From: Variovorax sp. KK3
GTDB taxonomy: Bacteria; Pseudomonadota; Gammaproteobacteria; Burkholderiales; Burkholderiaceae_C
DNA: 64,000 bases
NCBI RefSeq assembly: GCF_001984055.1
Contig: NZ_LYVO01000002.1
Location: 62,001-126,000, forward strand
Direction of reading: 5' to 3'
Under the pieces are notes generated by a model. That model was not told the origin of the DNA and searched no databases. It saw nothing but the letters and a program-made list of their open reading frames with translations. Shown piece by piece: positions 26,029 to 34,958 of this stretch (within the stretch, counting starts at the first letter, position 1; each line of letters opens with the position of its first letter). The translations under genes were made by a program, and so were the position numbers.

Positions 26029-27570
26029 TCAGCGCGTGGGCGGCAGGATCACCGGCGGCGGAGGCGGCGAGGGCATCGTCGGCTGCGTGGGCGCGAACGG
26101 CGGTGTCTGCACCGGCGGCACGGGCGGGATGATGACCGGCGCGCCGGGCGCGGTGGTGCCTCCGCTGCCGGGCTGCACGAAGGGCTGCTGTTGCTGTTGC
26201 GGCTGCGGTGGCGTGGCAGTCATGTCGACGGCCGGCCGGCCATCGGTGGCCAGCGTGCCGTTGATCGAGCGCAGGTCGTCCGGCGTCAGCGTGCCGTTGG
26301 CCTGGCGCAGCTTGAGGTTGCCCAGCAAGACGTTGTAGCGCGCCACCGCCAGGTCGCGCTTGGTCTGGTAGAGCTGGCTCTGCGAATTGAGCACGTCGAT
26401 GTTGATGCGCACGCCGACCTGGTAGCCCAGGCGGTTGGCGTCCAGTGCGCTCTGGCTCGATGACTCCGCGGCTTCCAGGGCCTTCACCTGGCCTGCGCCG
26501 GACACCAGGCCCAGGTAGGCGGCGCGCGTCGCCTGCGCCACGCTGCGTCGCGTGGATTCGAGCACCGAGCGCGACTGCTCTTCGAGCGCCAGCGTTTCCT
26601 TCACGCGGTTCTCGATGGCGAAGCCGGCGAACAGCGGCATGCTGAAGGTCACGCCGACCGTGGCGGCATTGATGCGCGAGCGGCCCGTGGTGGTGCTGGT
26701 GCCCTGCGGGTTGTTGGTGACGTTGTAGCCCAGGTTCGCGTCGATGACGGGCTTGTGGCCGGCCCGGGCCTTTTGCACTTCGAGGCCGGCCACGTCGAGG
26801 CCGAGCCGCGCCTGGCGGATCGAGGGGCTGACGTCTTCGGACTGCGCGACCCAGGCGTTCATGTCGGCCGGCAAGACCTCGGGCAGCTGCACCGGCGCGG
26901 CCAGCGGCACCGGCGCGGTGGCGGTGCGGCCGACCAGCTGGTCGAGCGCGATCTTCTTGACCTGCAGGTCGTTCTCGGCCGCGATCTCCTGCGAGATGAC
27001 GAGGTCGTAGCGCGCCTGCGCTTCGCGGCTGTCGGTGATGGTGGAGGTGCCGACCTCGAAGTTGCGCTTGGCCGCCGCGAGCTGCTCGGCCACCGCTGCC
27101 TTCTGGGCGCGCACCAGCGACAGGGTGTCGGTTGCCGCCAGCACGTCGAAGTAGGCCTGGCTCGTGCGCACAACGAGATCCTGGTCGGCGACGGTCAGCA
27201 CGGCCTGCGCGATGTCCGCCTGGTACTTGCTCTGCTCGTAGGTCGCCCAGTTCGCGGGCCGGTACAGCGGCTGCGAGGCGTTGATGCCCGCGCTCTGCGT
27301 GTTGAAGCCGCGCGAGGCGCCGCCCGCGGGCGTGTTCACGTCGAGCTCGGTGCGCGAGGCGCCGGCCGAGAGCCCCACCGACGGCAGGATGCCGGCCTTG
27401 GCCTGCGCGGCACGCGCCAGCGTGGCGTCGTACTGGGCGCGGGCGGCCTGGTATGTCGCGTCGTAGCCGCGCGCGGCTTCGTAGAGCTCGATCAGGCTCT
27501 GGCCGTGGGCCGGCAGTGCGATCGCGGCGGCGATGGCCGCCGTGAGGGGAAGTAGCCGGTGCACGGGCAT
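26029..27570 (-). CDS. tolC: TolC-family outer-membrane efflux channel
   Basis: 513 aa. A clear signal peptide (MPVHRLLPLTAAIAAAIALPAHGQS) precedes the TolC-type tandem repeats: SLIELYEAARGYDATYQAAR, LNINASQPLY-like strands and the later QVGVRINIDVLNSQSQLYQTKRDLA. The C-terminal 70 residues form an unusual Gln- and Pro-rich tail (QPQQQQQPF, PSPPPPPVILPP) beyond the barrel. It forms the exit duct for tripartite efflux. It lies at the end of a co-directional block after pcm-like and rhodanese genes and downstream of the RND pump genes. Confidence 0.9.
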   Translation of the reverse strand: MPVHRLLPLTAAIAAAIALPAHGQSLIELYEAARGYDATYQAARAQYDATLARAAQAKAGILPSVGLSAGASRTELDVNTPAGGASRGFNTQSAGINASQPLYRPANWATYEQSKYQADIAQAVLTVADQDLVVRTSQAYFDVLAATDTLSLVRAQKAAVAEQLAAAKRNFEVGTSTITDSREAQARYDLVISQEIAAENDLQVKKIALDQLVGRTATAPVPLAAPVQLPEVLPADMNAWVAQSEDVSPSIRQARLGLDVAGLEVQKARAGHKPVIDANLGYNVTNNPQGTSTTTGRSRINAATVGVTFSMPLFAGFAIENRVKETLALEEQSRSVLESTRRSVAQATRAAYLGLVSGAGQVKALEAAESSSQSALDANRLGYQVGVRINIDVLNSQSQLYQTKRDLAVARYNVLLGNLKLRQANGTLTPDDLRSINGTLATDGRPAVDMTATPPQPQQQQQPFVQPGSGGTTAPGAPVIIPPVPPVQTPPFAPTQPTMPSPPPPPVILPPTR

Positions 27571-27650
27571 GAGCGTCCTTGGGTCTCTCTGAAAAAAAGC
27601 GGTCGATGGCGCGGGTCGGTGGCGCGGAGCGTTGGCGAAATGCGGCGCGC

Positions 27651-27989
27651 TCAGTAGCGCGGCACGGCGGCGTCGTGCTGGATGGACCAGGCGTCGATGC
27701 CGCCGGCGACGTTCGCCACATCGGCAAAGCCGTTCTGTTCGAGGAACAGGGCCACACGCTGGCTGCGCGCGCCGTGATGGCACAGGCAGGCGACGCGCTG
27801 GGCCGGGTCGAGTTCGGCAATGCGCGCCGGAATTTCGTTCATGGGAATCGCGACGAGCATGAAGCCCTGCGGCGCCACGCTGGCGGTCTGCAGCTCCCAG
27901 GGCTCGCGCACGTCAAGCAGCACGGGCTGCGCGGCGGCGTCGAGTGCGTACCAGTCGGCCAGCCGGGCCGGAGAGACTTGTTCGACCAT
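27651..27989 (-). CDS. Single-domain rhodanese-like protein
   Basis: 112 aa. The active-site loop CLCHHGARS contains the persulfide Cys, and the flanking LLDVREPWEL and GFADVANVAGGIDAWS motifs are typical of cytosolic single-domain rhodaneses (sulfur carriers or sulfurtransferases). It lies 10 bp after the PCMT-like gene and 80 bp before tolC on the same strand. The grouping with pcm and tolC suggests one transcript; a direct role in efflux is not expected. Confidence 0.9.
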   Translation of the reverse strand: MVEQVSPARLADWYALDAAAQPVLLDVREPWELQTASVAPQGFMLVAIPMNEIPARIAELDPAQRVACLCHHGARSQRVALFLEQNGFADVANVAGGIDAWSIQHDAAVPRY

Positions 27990-27999
27990 TGGCGCCTGC

Positions 28000-28683
28000 C
28001 TAGAAATTGAAGCGCGAAGGCGCCGGGAAGTTGAGCAGGCGCGGCGCGACCGTGTCCCAGGGCTGCAGGGTGTCCCACTTGCCCTCGGCCACGCGGGTCA
28101 CGAAGTGGGCACGCATCATGGGCTCGTCGCCGACGATGGCGGCCATGCGCCCGCCCATTTTGAGCGAGCCCATCAGGCCCTGGGGCAGGCGCGCGACGGA
28201 GCCGCTGAGCACGATCACGTCGAAGGTGGGTCCGCTGGGCAGCGGCACCGAGCCGTCGCCATGGCGCACTTCGACGTTGCCCACGCCGTTGCGGCGCAGG
28301 TTCTCGGCGGCGAGCGTGGCCAGGCCGGCATCGATTTCGAGCGTGAGCACCTGGGCCGCGCGGTAGGCCAGCAGCGCGGCCATGAAGCCGGAGCCGGTGC
28401 CGACCTCGAGCACGCTCTCGTGCTTCTGGATGTGCAGGTCTTGCAGCATGCGGGCCTCGACCTTGGGCGAGAGCATGACCTGGCCGGGCGCCTTGTTCTT
28501 GCTGCCTTCGAGCGGGATTTCCATGTCGAAGAAGGCCAGGCTGCGATGGGCGCGGGGCACGTAGTCTTCGCGGCGGATCTGCGAAAGCAGCTCGAGGATG
28601 TCGAAGTCCAGCACATCCCAGGGTCGGATCTGCTGCTCGATCATGTTGAAGCGCAGGCGCTCCAGGTCGGTGGTGGCGGTCAT
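28000..28683 (-). CDS. Protein-L-isoaspartate O-methyltransferase family protein
   Basis: 227 aa, SAM-dependent Rossmann fold. The motif I loop VLEVGTGSGFMAALLA and the N-terminal RFNMIEQQIRPWDVLD match the PCMT family. Canonical PCMT repairs isoaspartyl residues, but this subgroup is divergent around the usual substrate loop (VMLSPKVEARML), so the substrate is uncertain. It sits between the RND pump gene (47 bp upstream) and the rhodanese gene (10 bp downstream). Confidence 0.85.
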   Translation of the reverse strand: MTATTDLERLRFNMIEQQIRPWDVLDFDILELLSQIRREDYVPRAHRSLAFFDMEIPLEGSKNKAPGQVMLSPKVEARMLQDLHIQKHESVLEVGTGSGFMAALLAYRAAQVLTLEIDAGLATLAAENLRRNGVGNVEVRHGDGSVPLPSGPTFDVIVLSGSVARLPQGLMGSLKMGGRMAAIVGDEPMMRAHFVTRVAEGKWDTLQPWDTVAPRLLNFPAPSRFNF

Positions 28684-28730
28684 GGGGTCATTCCTCGTAG
28701 GTGTGTGTGGCGCAGGAAGGCAGGTCGGCT

Positions 28731-31700
28731 TCAGGACAAACCCTCGATTTTAGGCGGCGCATGTGACGCGATTTCCCCCTGCGGCTGCGGCCTGCGCTCG
28801 CCGCGCCAGCGTCGCTTGGCCCAGGCGGCCAGGTCGTCCATGTAGCAATAGACCACCGGCACGACGACCAGGGTCAGCAGCGACGACGTGATCACGCCGC
28901 CGATCACCGCCTGGCCCATGGGCGCGCGCTGCTCCGATCCCTCGCTGAGCGCGAAGGCGAGCGGCACCATGCCGAAGATCATGGCCAGCGTGGTCATGAG
29001 GATGGGGCGCAGCCGCACGCGGGCCGCGAGCAGCAGGGCCTCGGCGCGCGGCAGGCCGGGCACGGTGGTGCCATCGGGTTGCGGCACGGGCTCGCGCGCG
29101 CGGATGGCGAAGTCGACCAGCAGGATCGCGTTCTTGGTCACCAGCCCCATCAGCATCACGACGCCGATGATCGAGAACATCGACAGCGTCGAGCCGAACA
29201 TCATGAGCGCGAGCACCACGCCGATCAGCGTGAGCGGCAGCGCGGTCATCAGTGCCAGCGGCTGCAGGAAGCTCTTGAACTGGCTGGCCAGGATCATGTA
29301 GATGAAGATGATCGCCAGCGCCAGGGCCGACACCGCGTAGCCGAAGCTTTCCTGCATGTTCTTGGTCGAGCCGCTGAACTGCCAGCCGTAGCCGGGCGGG
29401 AAGGCGATGCCGGCCAGCGCGGCGCGGACGTCGGCCGACACCTCGCCGGCCGAGCGGCCTGCCGCATTGGCGTTGATGCTCACCTCGCGCGCCAGGGCGC
29501 GCCGGTTGATCTGGTTGGGGCCCGTGCTCTCGCGCACCTCGGCCACCTGCTGCAGCCGCACGATGCGGCTGGAGCCGTCGGCGTTGGCGCCCATGGTCGT
29601 GCTCACGAAGGGCAGGCGCGCCAGGTCGGCCGGCGAGTTGCGCACCTCGGGCGCGAGGCGCACGTTGACGTCGTAGGTCTGGTCGTCGGGCGCGCGCCAG
29701 TTGCCTACGGTGGTGCCGGCCACCAGCGTGCGCAGCGCGGTCGCGATGGGCGCCACGCCCAGGCCCAGGTCGGACGCCGCGTCGCGCCGCACCACCACGT
29801 TCACGGTCGGCTTGTTGGGCTTCTGGCTCGAATCGAGATCGACCAGGCCGGGGATGGGGCGGATCGCCTCCATCACGCGCAACGTCAGCCGCTCCAGCTC
29901 CTGCAGGTCGGGCCCCTGCAGCGAGAACTCGATCGCCTTGTTGCCGCCCACCGCGTCGCGCAGGCCGACGTGGGTGACGGTGATGCCCGGCACGCTGCGC
30001 AGCCGGTCGCGCAGCACGGTCGACATCCGGTCGACGCTGCGGTCGCGCTGGTGGCGGTCGACCAGGCGCACGTAGATGCTCGCGTAGATCTTGCCCTGCG
30101 CATCGCCGGTGTTGATGGTGGAGAGCGTGTAGCGCACCTCGGGCATCTCGCGCAGGATGCCTTCGACCTGGCGGGCCTTGGCCTCGGTGACCTCGAGCGA
30201 CGACCCGACCGGCGTATAGAAGCTGATGTTGGTTTCGGAGTAGTCGGCCTTGGGCACGAACTCCGTGCCCAGCAGCGGCACCATCACGATGCTGCCGGCG
30301 AAGATGCCGATGGCCGCGAAGAGGGTGGCGAGCTTGTGTGCGAGCGACCAGCGCAGGATGGATTGGTAGCCGTCGCCGAGGCGGTCGGTGGCGCGGTCGA
30401 ACCAGCCGGTGACACGGCCGATGGTCTTGTCGTAAAGGCCGGTCGGCGCCTTGCGCTGGCCGTGGGTGTCGATCGACGGGTCGTGCCACACGCTCGACAG
30501 CATCGGGTCGAGCGTGAAGCTCACGAACATCGAGATCAGCACCGCCGCCACGATGGTGATGCCGAACTCGTGGAAGAACTTGCCGATGATGCCTTCCATG
30601 AAGCCGATGGGCAGGAACACCGCCACGATCGACAGCGTGGTGGCCAGCACCGCGAGCCCGATCTCCTGCGTGCCGTCGAGCGACGCCGCATAGGGCGCCT
30701 TGCCCATCTGCACGTGGCGCACGATGTTCTCGCGCACCACGATCGCGTCGTCGATCAGCAGGCCCACGCACAGCGACAGCGCCATCAGCGTCACCATGTT
30801 GATGGTGAAGCCGAACATCGCCATGAACCAGAAGGTTCCGATCAGCGCGATCGGCAGCGTGAGGCCGGTGATGACGGTCGAGCGCCAGGAGTTGAGGAAC
30901 AGGAACACGATCAGCACCGTGAGCAAGGCTCCCTCGATGAGCGTCTTGCGCACGTTGTCCACGGCCACCCGGATGGGGCGCGAGGCATCGCCGATAGGCT
31001 CGAGCTTCACGCCCGGCGGCAGCTGCGGCGCGATGTCCGCGAGCGCCTTGCGCAGGCCGTCGACGACCTGGATGGTGTTCTCGTCCTGCGCCTTCTGCAC
31101 CGACAGCAGCAGCGTGCGCTGGCCGTTGTAGAGCGCCAGGCTTTCGAGCTCCTGCGCGCCGTCGCGCACGGTCGCGACCTGGTCGATGCGGATCGGCGCG
31201 CCGCCCTTGCGCGCGAGGATGATGCGGCCGAAGTCCTCAGGCCGCGCCATGCGCGCATCGATCTGCACCACGCGCTCCTGTTCGAGCGAGCGCACCGCAC
31301 CCACGGGCAGCGCCTGGTTCTCGGCGCGCACCGCCTCGACCACCTGCTGCGCACTGACGCCGAAGGCTTCCATGGCCTGCGGGTTCAGGTAGATGTTGAT
31401 CTCGCGCTTGGTGCCGCCGACCAGCGTGACCGAGCCGACGCCGCGCACGTTTTCGAGGCGCTTCTTCAGCACTTGATCGGCCCAGTTGGTCAGCTCCACC
31501 GCCGAGGGCTGAGCCCCCTTGGCGCCATCGGGCAGCACGGCCACCGACCACACCGGCCGCGAGGCCGGATCGAAGCGCAGCACGCGCGGCTCCTTCACCT
31601 CGTCGCGGAACAGCGGCCGCACGGCCGCGACCTTCTCGCGCACGTCGTCGGCCGCCTTGCGCCCGTCCACGTAGAGCTGGAACTCGATGATCACCACCGA

Positions 31701-31964
31701 CTGCCCCTCGTAGCTGCGCGAGGTGAGGGCATTGATGCCGGCGATGGAGTTGACGCCTTCCTCCACCTTCTTGGTCACCTCGCTCTCGACGATCTCGGGC
31801 GAGGCGCCGGGGTATTCGGTGATCACCACCACCACCGGGAAGTCGATGTTGGGGAACTGGTCGACCGCGAGGCGCTGGTAGGAGAACAGGCCCAGCACCA
31901 CCAGCGCCAGCATCAGCATGGTTGCGAAGACGGGGTTTTTCAGGCTGACGCGGGTGAACCACAT
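28731..31964 (-). CDS. RND-family efflux pump inner-membrane transporter (HAE1/MdtB-like)
   Basis: 1077 aa, full length. The N-terminus [22 protein letters not shown] and the proton-relay helix [17 protein letters not shown] with the essential paired Asp identify an HAE1 multidrug RND pump. NFxxG-type pore regions and the second repeat ending [12 protein letters not shown] are also visible. It exports drugs, detergents or aromatic compounds from the periplasm with proton coupling. It lies 13 bp after the membrane-fusion gene. The tolC gene further downstream on the same strand can complete the complex. Confidence 0.93.
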   Translation of the reverse strand: MWFTRVSLKNPVFATMLMLALVVLGLFSYQRLAVDQFPNIDFPVVVVITEYPGASPEIVESEVTKKVEEGVNSIAGINALTSRSYEGQSVVIIEFQLYVDGRKAADDVREKVAAVRPLFRDEVKEPRVLRFDPASRPVWSVAVLPDGAKGAQPSAVELTNWADQVLKKRLENVRGVGSVTLVGGTKREINIYLNPQAMEAFGVSAQQVVEAVRAENQALPVGAVRSLEQERVVQIDARMARPEDFGRIILARKGGAPIRIDQVATVRDGAQELESLALYNGQRTLLLSVQKAQDENTIQVVDGLRKALADIAPQLPPGVKLEPIGDASRPIRVAVDNVRKTLIEGALLTVLIVFLFLNSWRSTVITGLTLPIALIGTFWFMAMFGFTINMVTLMALSLCVGLLIDDAIVVRENIVRHVQMGKAPYAASLDGTQEIGLAVLATTLSIVAVFLPIGFMEGIIGKFFHEFGITIVAAVLISMFVSFTLDPMLSSVWHDPSIDTHGQRKAPTGLYDKTIGRVTGWFDRATDRLGDGYQSILRWSLAHKLATLFAAIGIFAGSIVMVPLLGTEFVPKADYSETNISFYTPVGSSLEVTEAKARQVEGILREMPEVRYTLSTINTGDAQGKIYASIYVRLVDRHQRDRSVDRMSTVLRDRLRSVPGITVTHVGLRDAVGGNKAIEFSLQGPDLQELERLTLRVMEAIRPIPGLVDLDSSQKPNKPTVNVVVRRDAASDLGLGVAPIATALRTLVAGTTVGNWRAPDDQTYDVNVRLAPEVRNSPADLARLPFVSTTMGANADGSSRIVRLQQVAEVRESTGPNQINRRALAREVSINANAAGRSAGEVSADVRAALAGIAFPPGYGWQFSGSTKNMQESFGYAVSALALAIIFIYMILASQFKSFLQPLALMTALPLTLIGVVLALMMFGSTLSMFSIIGVVMLMGLVTKNAILLVDFAIRAREPVPQPDGTTVPGLPRAEALLLAARVRLRPILMTTLAMIFGMVPLAFALSEGSEQRAPMGQAVIGGVITSSLLTLVVVPVVYCYMDDLAAWAKRRWRGERRPQPQGEIASHAPPKIEGLS

Positions 31965-31977
31965 GGCCGTGCTTGCG

Positions 31978-33135
31978 TCAGGGTGCGGTGGGCGCCGCGA
32001 GCCGCACCGCGGTGCCTTCGCGCAGCTGGCCGACGCTGCCGGCCACCACCGGCGCGCCCTCGTCGACGCCCTGCACCGCGATCAAGGTCTGGCCGCCGAC
32101 CTGCCCGCGCAAGCCGGTCTGTACCGGCCGGTGCACGATGCGGCCCTCGATCACCACCTGCACGTAGGGCGCCGGCTTGTCGATGCGCACCGCCGAGAGC
32201 GGCAGCGCGAGCGCCTCGGTCTGGCCCACGGCCAGCGTGCCTTGCGCGAACAGGCCTTGCCGGAAGCCGGTGCTGCGGTCGAGCCGAAGGTAGACCAGCA
32301 CGCTGCGGCTGCCCGCCTGTGCGCTCGGGTTGACGCGCACCACCGTGGCATCGACCTGCCGCGCCGCGGCCGTCGGGTCGAGCAGGCCGCTGCCTTCGAC
32401 CTGCAGCGCCGCGCGCTGGCCCACGCGCACCGCCACCGAATCCGCGGCCGAAAGCGTGGCCTCCACTTCGAGCCGGCTCAGGTCCACCACCTCGATCACG
32501 CGTGCGTCGACCGAGACCCGCTCGCCGTTCTGCGCGAGCCGCTGGGCCACCTGGCCGTCGATGGGGCTGGTGAGCAGGGTGTCCTGCAGTGACTTGCGCG
32601 CCATGTCCACCGCCGCCAGCGCGGCCCGGTGTGTCGATCGTGCGGCGTTGAGGTTGGACAGCGACGTGTCCAGGGCGGTGCGGGAGATGAAGCCCTGGTC
32701 CACCAGCGCCTTGTTGTTCTCGTAGGTGCGCTGCGCCACGTCGGCCTGTGCATTGGCGCTGTCGGCCTGCTCCTGTGCCTGGCGCACGCGGGACTGGTAG
32801 TCGACCGGCTCGATGCGCGCGATGACCTGGCCGGCCTTGACGGTGTCGCCTTCGCGCACCGTGAGCCCGCTGAGTTCGCCGGGCACGCGGGCCTTGACCG
32901 CTGCCCAGTCGATGGCGCGCAGCGTGCCCGACACCGCCAGGGTCTGCGCCAGTTCGCGCCGCGCCGGGCGCACCACGTCGCCCTGCGCCAGCTGCACCAC
33001 CGTCTCGGCGGGCGGCGCGGCCGCGGCCTGCTTGGCGCGGCGCGCCTCGATGGCGCGCATGGCGCCGGCGGCCAGCAGCACCAGCAGCAAGACGGCCACG
33101 GACCAGCCCAGGACGCGCTTCATGCCGAGCTTCAT
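31978..33135 (-). CDS. RND efflux membrane-fusion (periplasmic adaptor) protein
   Basis: 385 aa. An N-terminal membrane anchor (residues about 8-28) precedes the adaptor plan: lipoyl half VSGTLRAIDWAAVKARVPGE, a coiled-coil hairpin (RQAQEQADSANAQADVAQRT and onwards), the second lipoyl half SPIDGQVAQRL, then the beta-barrel. It is not a lipoprotein. Its ATG overlaps the TetR stop by 4 bp and the RND gene follows 13 bp later, so tetR-MFP-RND is a coupled operon. It joins the pump to the TolC duct. Confidence 0.92.
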   Translation of the reverse strand: MKLGMKRVLGWSVAVLLLVLLAAGAMRAIEARRAKQAAAAPPAETVVQLAQGDVVRPARRELAQTLAVSGTLRAIDWAAVKARVPGELSGLTVREGDTVKAGQVIARIEPVDYQSRVRQAQEQADSANAQADVAQRTYENNKALVDQGFISRTALDTSLSNLNAARSTHRAALAAVDMARKSLQDTLLTSPIDGQVAQRLAQNGERVSVDARVIEVVDLSRLEVEATLSAADSVAVRVGQRAALQVEGSGLLDPTAAARQVDATVVRVNPSAQAGSRSVLVYLRLDRSTGFRQGLFAQGTLAVGQTEALALPLSAVRIDKPAPYVQVVIEGRIVHRPVQTGLRGQVGGQTLIAVQGVDEGAPVVAGSVGQLREGTAVRLAAPTAP

Positions 33136-33809
33136 GGTTGCGCCTTCGGCGGCTTGCACAGGCCGTGCAGCACGGTCTCGGCCTGGATCGCGAGGTATCT
33201 GTCGGGGTCGATCGCGGACTGGCCGTCCACGCAGACCATGGCCGAATGCTTCCACAGCATGAGGAAGTTCATCGGGGCGATCACGGCGTAGATGGCATGG
33301 TCGATATCCACCGGCGCGAACTCGCCACTGTCGATGCCGCGTTGGATGATCCTCCGAAGCAGCGAGTGCCCGGGCCGCACCACCTGTTCGCGGTAGAACT
33401 CGGCGAGTTCGGGGAAGTTGTTGCCCTCGCTGAGCATCAGCTTGGTCAGGCCCGAGGCCTTGGTCGAGCCCACGCGCTCCCACCACACGTTCATGCAGTA
33501 GCGCAGCATCTCTTCGGTGCTGCCCTCGAAGGCCTCGAACTCGGCGTTCCACTCGGTGAAGCGGCCGGCGAGGTTTTCCATCACCACCGCCTTGAACAGC
33601 TCTTCCTTGCTCGGGAAGTAGAGGAACAGCGTGCCCTTGGACACGCCCGCGCGCGCCGCGACCTCTTCGGACCGCGTGGCGGCGAAGCCCTTGTCCACGA
33701 ACAGGTCCAGCGCCGCCTCCAGCAGCTCGCCCGGCCGCGCCTCCTTGCGGCGTTCACGCTTGGCGCGCTCGGGGAACAGCTTGTCGCTGATGAAGCGGGA
33801 GGGGGGCAT
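33132..33809 (-). CDS. TetR-family repressor of the RND operon
   Basis: 225 aa. The DNA-binding helices read ALDLFVDKGFAATRSEEVAARAGVSKGTLFLYFPSKEELFK, the classic TetR N-terminus; the rest is the ligand-binding core, with a Trp/Met-rich pocket region. The ATG at 33809 is used; longer versions would cross the probable operator at 33817-33838. It is first in the operon and its stop overlaps the MFP start. It should repress itself and the pump until a substrate binds. Confidence 0.9.
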   Translation of the reverse strand: MPPSRFISDKLFPERAKRERRKEARPGELLEAALDLFVDKGFAATRSEEVAARAGVSKGTLFLYFPSKEELFKAVVMENLAGRFTEWNAEFEAFEGSTEEMLRYCMNVWWERVGSTKASGLTKLMLSEGNNFPELAEFYREQVVRPGHSLLRRIIQRGIDSGEFAPVDIDHAIYAVIAPMNFLMLWKHSAMVCVDGQSAIDPDRYLAIQAETVLHGLCKPPKAQP

Positions 33810-33816
33810 CGATGCC

Positions 33817-33838
33817 TTAATGACTGACGGGTTAGTAA
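33817..33838. promoter_or_regulatory. Imperfect palindrome upstream of tetR, putative operator
   Basis: The 22-bp sequence from TTAATGAC to GTTAGTAA lies 8 bp before the tetR start. Its outer arms TTA/TAA and inner AC/GT positions mirror each other, with about six of eleven positions paired. Size and position suit autorepression by TetR, but the symmetry is modest. Confidence 0.35.
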
Positions 33839-33910
33839 TGTAGTGAACGCTTTTGGATGCGTCAAGACGCCACAATGGGCGGTTAGGTTTAATCTTTTCG
33901 GGATTTGCTC

Positions 33911-34456
33911 ATGTCTTCACACAACGAAACCATCGTGCTCGGCGGCGGCTGCTTCTGGTGCACAGAGGCCGTGTTCGACCGGGTGCAGGGCGTCGTCGAC
34001 GTGGAGTCTGGCTACTGCAACGGCGAGACCGTCAATCCGAGCTACGAGCAGGTCTGCACGGGCCGCACCGGGCATGCCGAGGTGGTGAAGCTGGTCTTCG
34101 ACCCGACGCAGATCACGCTGCGCGAGATCCTGGAGATCTTCTTCGTCACGCACGATCCGACCACCCTGAACCGGCAGGGCAACGACGTGGGCACGCAGTA
34201 CCGCAGCGGCATCTACTACCTCGACGAGTCCCAGAAGCAGGTGGCCGAGCAGGTCATCGCTGAGATCGGGGCCAGCAAGACCTACCGCTCGCCGGTCGTG
34301 ACCGAGGTGAAAGCCCTGGCAAACTACTCGGCCGCCGAGGCCTACCACCAAGACTATTTCCTGAACAACCCGAACCAGGGCTACTGCTCGTTCGTGGTCG
34401 GGCCCAAGGTCGAGAAGTTCCAGAAGACCTTCGCCTCCCGCCTCAAGAAGGCCTGA
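33911..34456 (+). CDS. msrA: Peptide-methionine (S)-S-oxide reductase MsrA
   Basis: 181 aa. The catalytic motif GGGCFWCTEAVF contains the nucleophilic Cys; GYCNGETVNPSYEQVCTGRTGHAEVV and YRSGIYYLDESQ follow as in all MsrA enzymes. A resolving Cys is likely in NQGYCSFVV near the C-terminus. It repairs oxidised methionine in the cytosol using thioredoxin. The ATG at 33911 is used. It is divergent from the tetR-RND operon. Confidence 0.95.
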   Translation: MSSHNETIVLGGGCFWCTEAVFDRVQGVVDVESGYCNGETVNPSYEQVCTGRTGHAEVVKLVFDPTQITLREILEIFFVTHDPTTLNRQGNDVGTQYRSGIYYLDESQKQVAEQVIAEIGASKTYRSPVVTEVKALANYSAAEAYHQDYFLNNPNQGYCSFVVGPKVEKFQKTFASRLKKA

Positions 34457-34489
34457 TCGAGAAAGCCCGATTCAAGAAAGCCCGATCGA

Positions 34490-34879
34490 ATGCGTGTCGC
34501 CCGCCCCCCGAGCCATGCCCGTGCGCTGCTGTGCGTGCTGGCGCTTGCGTTGTGGATGGCGACCACGCTGGGCTTGATGCACCGCACCTTGCACGGGCAC
34601 GCGTTCTCGCAGGGCGCCGCCCATGAAGCCGTGCAGGGCGACGCGGGCCACGTCGACCATGGCCACGGCCATGGCTTGTCCGCGCTGTTCGGCGGCCACG
34701 GCAGCGATGCCGACTGCCGGCTCTACGACCAGTTGTCCCATGGCCCCGCAGCGCTCTGCGTGCCGGTGCTGATGCTGCCGGTGCAACTGCCGGCCGCCAC
34801 GTTCCTATTCCTCGAGGGCGAAGCACTCGCCCGATGGGTCGCGCTGTTCGACGCGCGCGGCCCGCCTTCCGCTCGCTGA
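34490..34879 (+). CDS. Small His-rich membrane/periplasmic protein upstream of a TonB receptor
   Basis: 129 aa. An N-terminal hydrophobic segment (ARALLCVLALALWMATTLGL) acts as a signal or anchor. It is followed by a His-rich stretch (HVDHGHGHGLSALFGGHGSDADC) and a second hydrophobic region, ending FDARGPPSAR, which resembles the tail of DUF2946-type proteins. His clusters suggest Zn, Cu or Ni binding. It lies 79 bp before the TonB-dependent receptor and is probably co-expressed. The family assignment is tentative. Confidence 0.65.
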   Translation: MRVARPPSHARALLCVLALALWMATTLGLMHRTLHGHAFSQGAAHEAVQGDAGHVDHGHGHGLSALFGGHGSDADCRLYDQLSHGPAALCVPVLMLPVQLPAATFLFLEGEALARWVALFDARGPPSAR

Positions 34880-34958
34880 ATTCCCACCGGACCGCGCTGC
34901 TGCGCCCGCTCTTCGCGGGCCGCAGCCGGCTTCTTGTCGATTCAACGAGTGTTCCTTC

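Noticed and set aside
29079..32333. A 1084-codon plus-strand open frame over the RND pump gene
   Set aside because: Antisense shadow of the pump gene: low-complexity His/Arg/Gln-rich translation, no signal peptide or domain.
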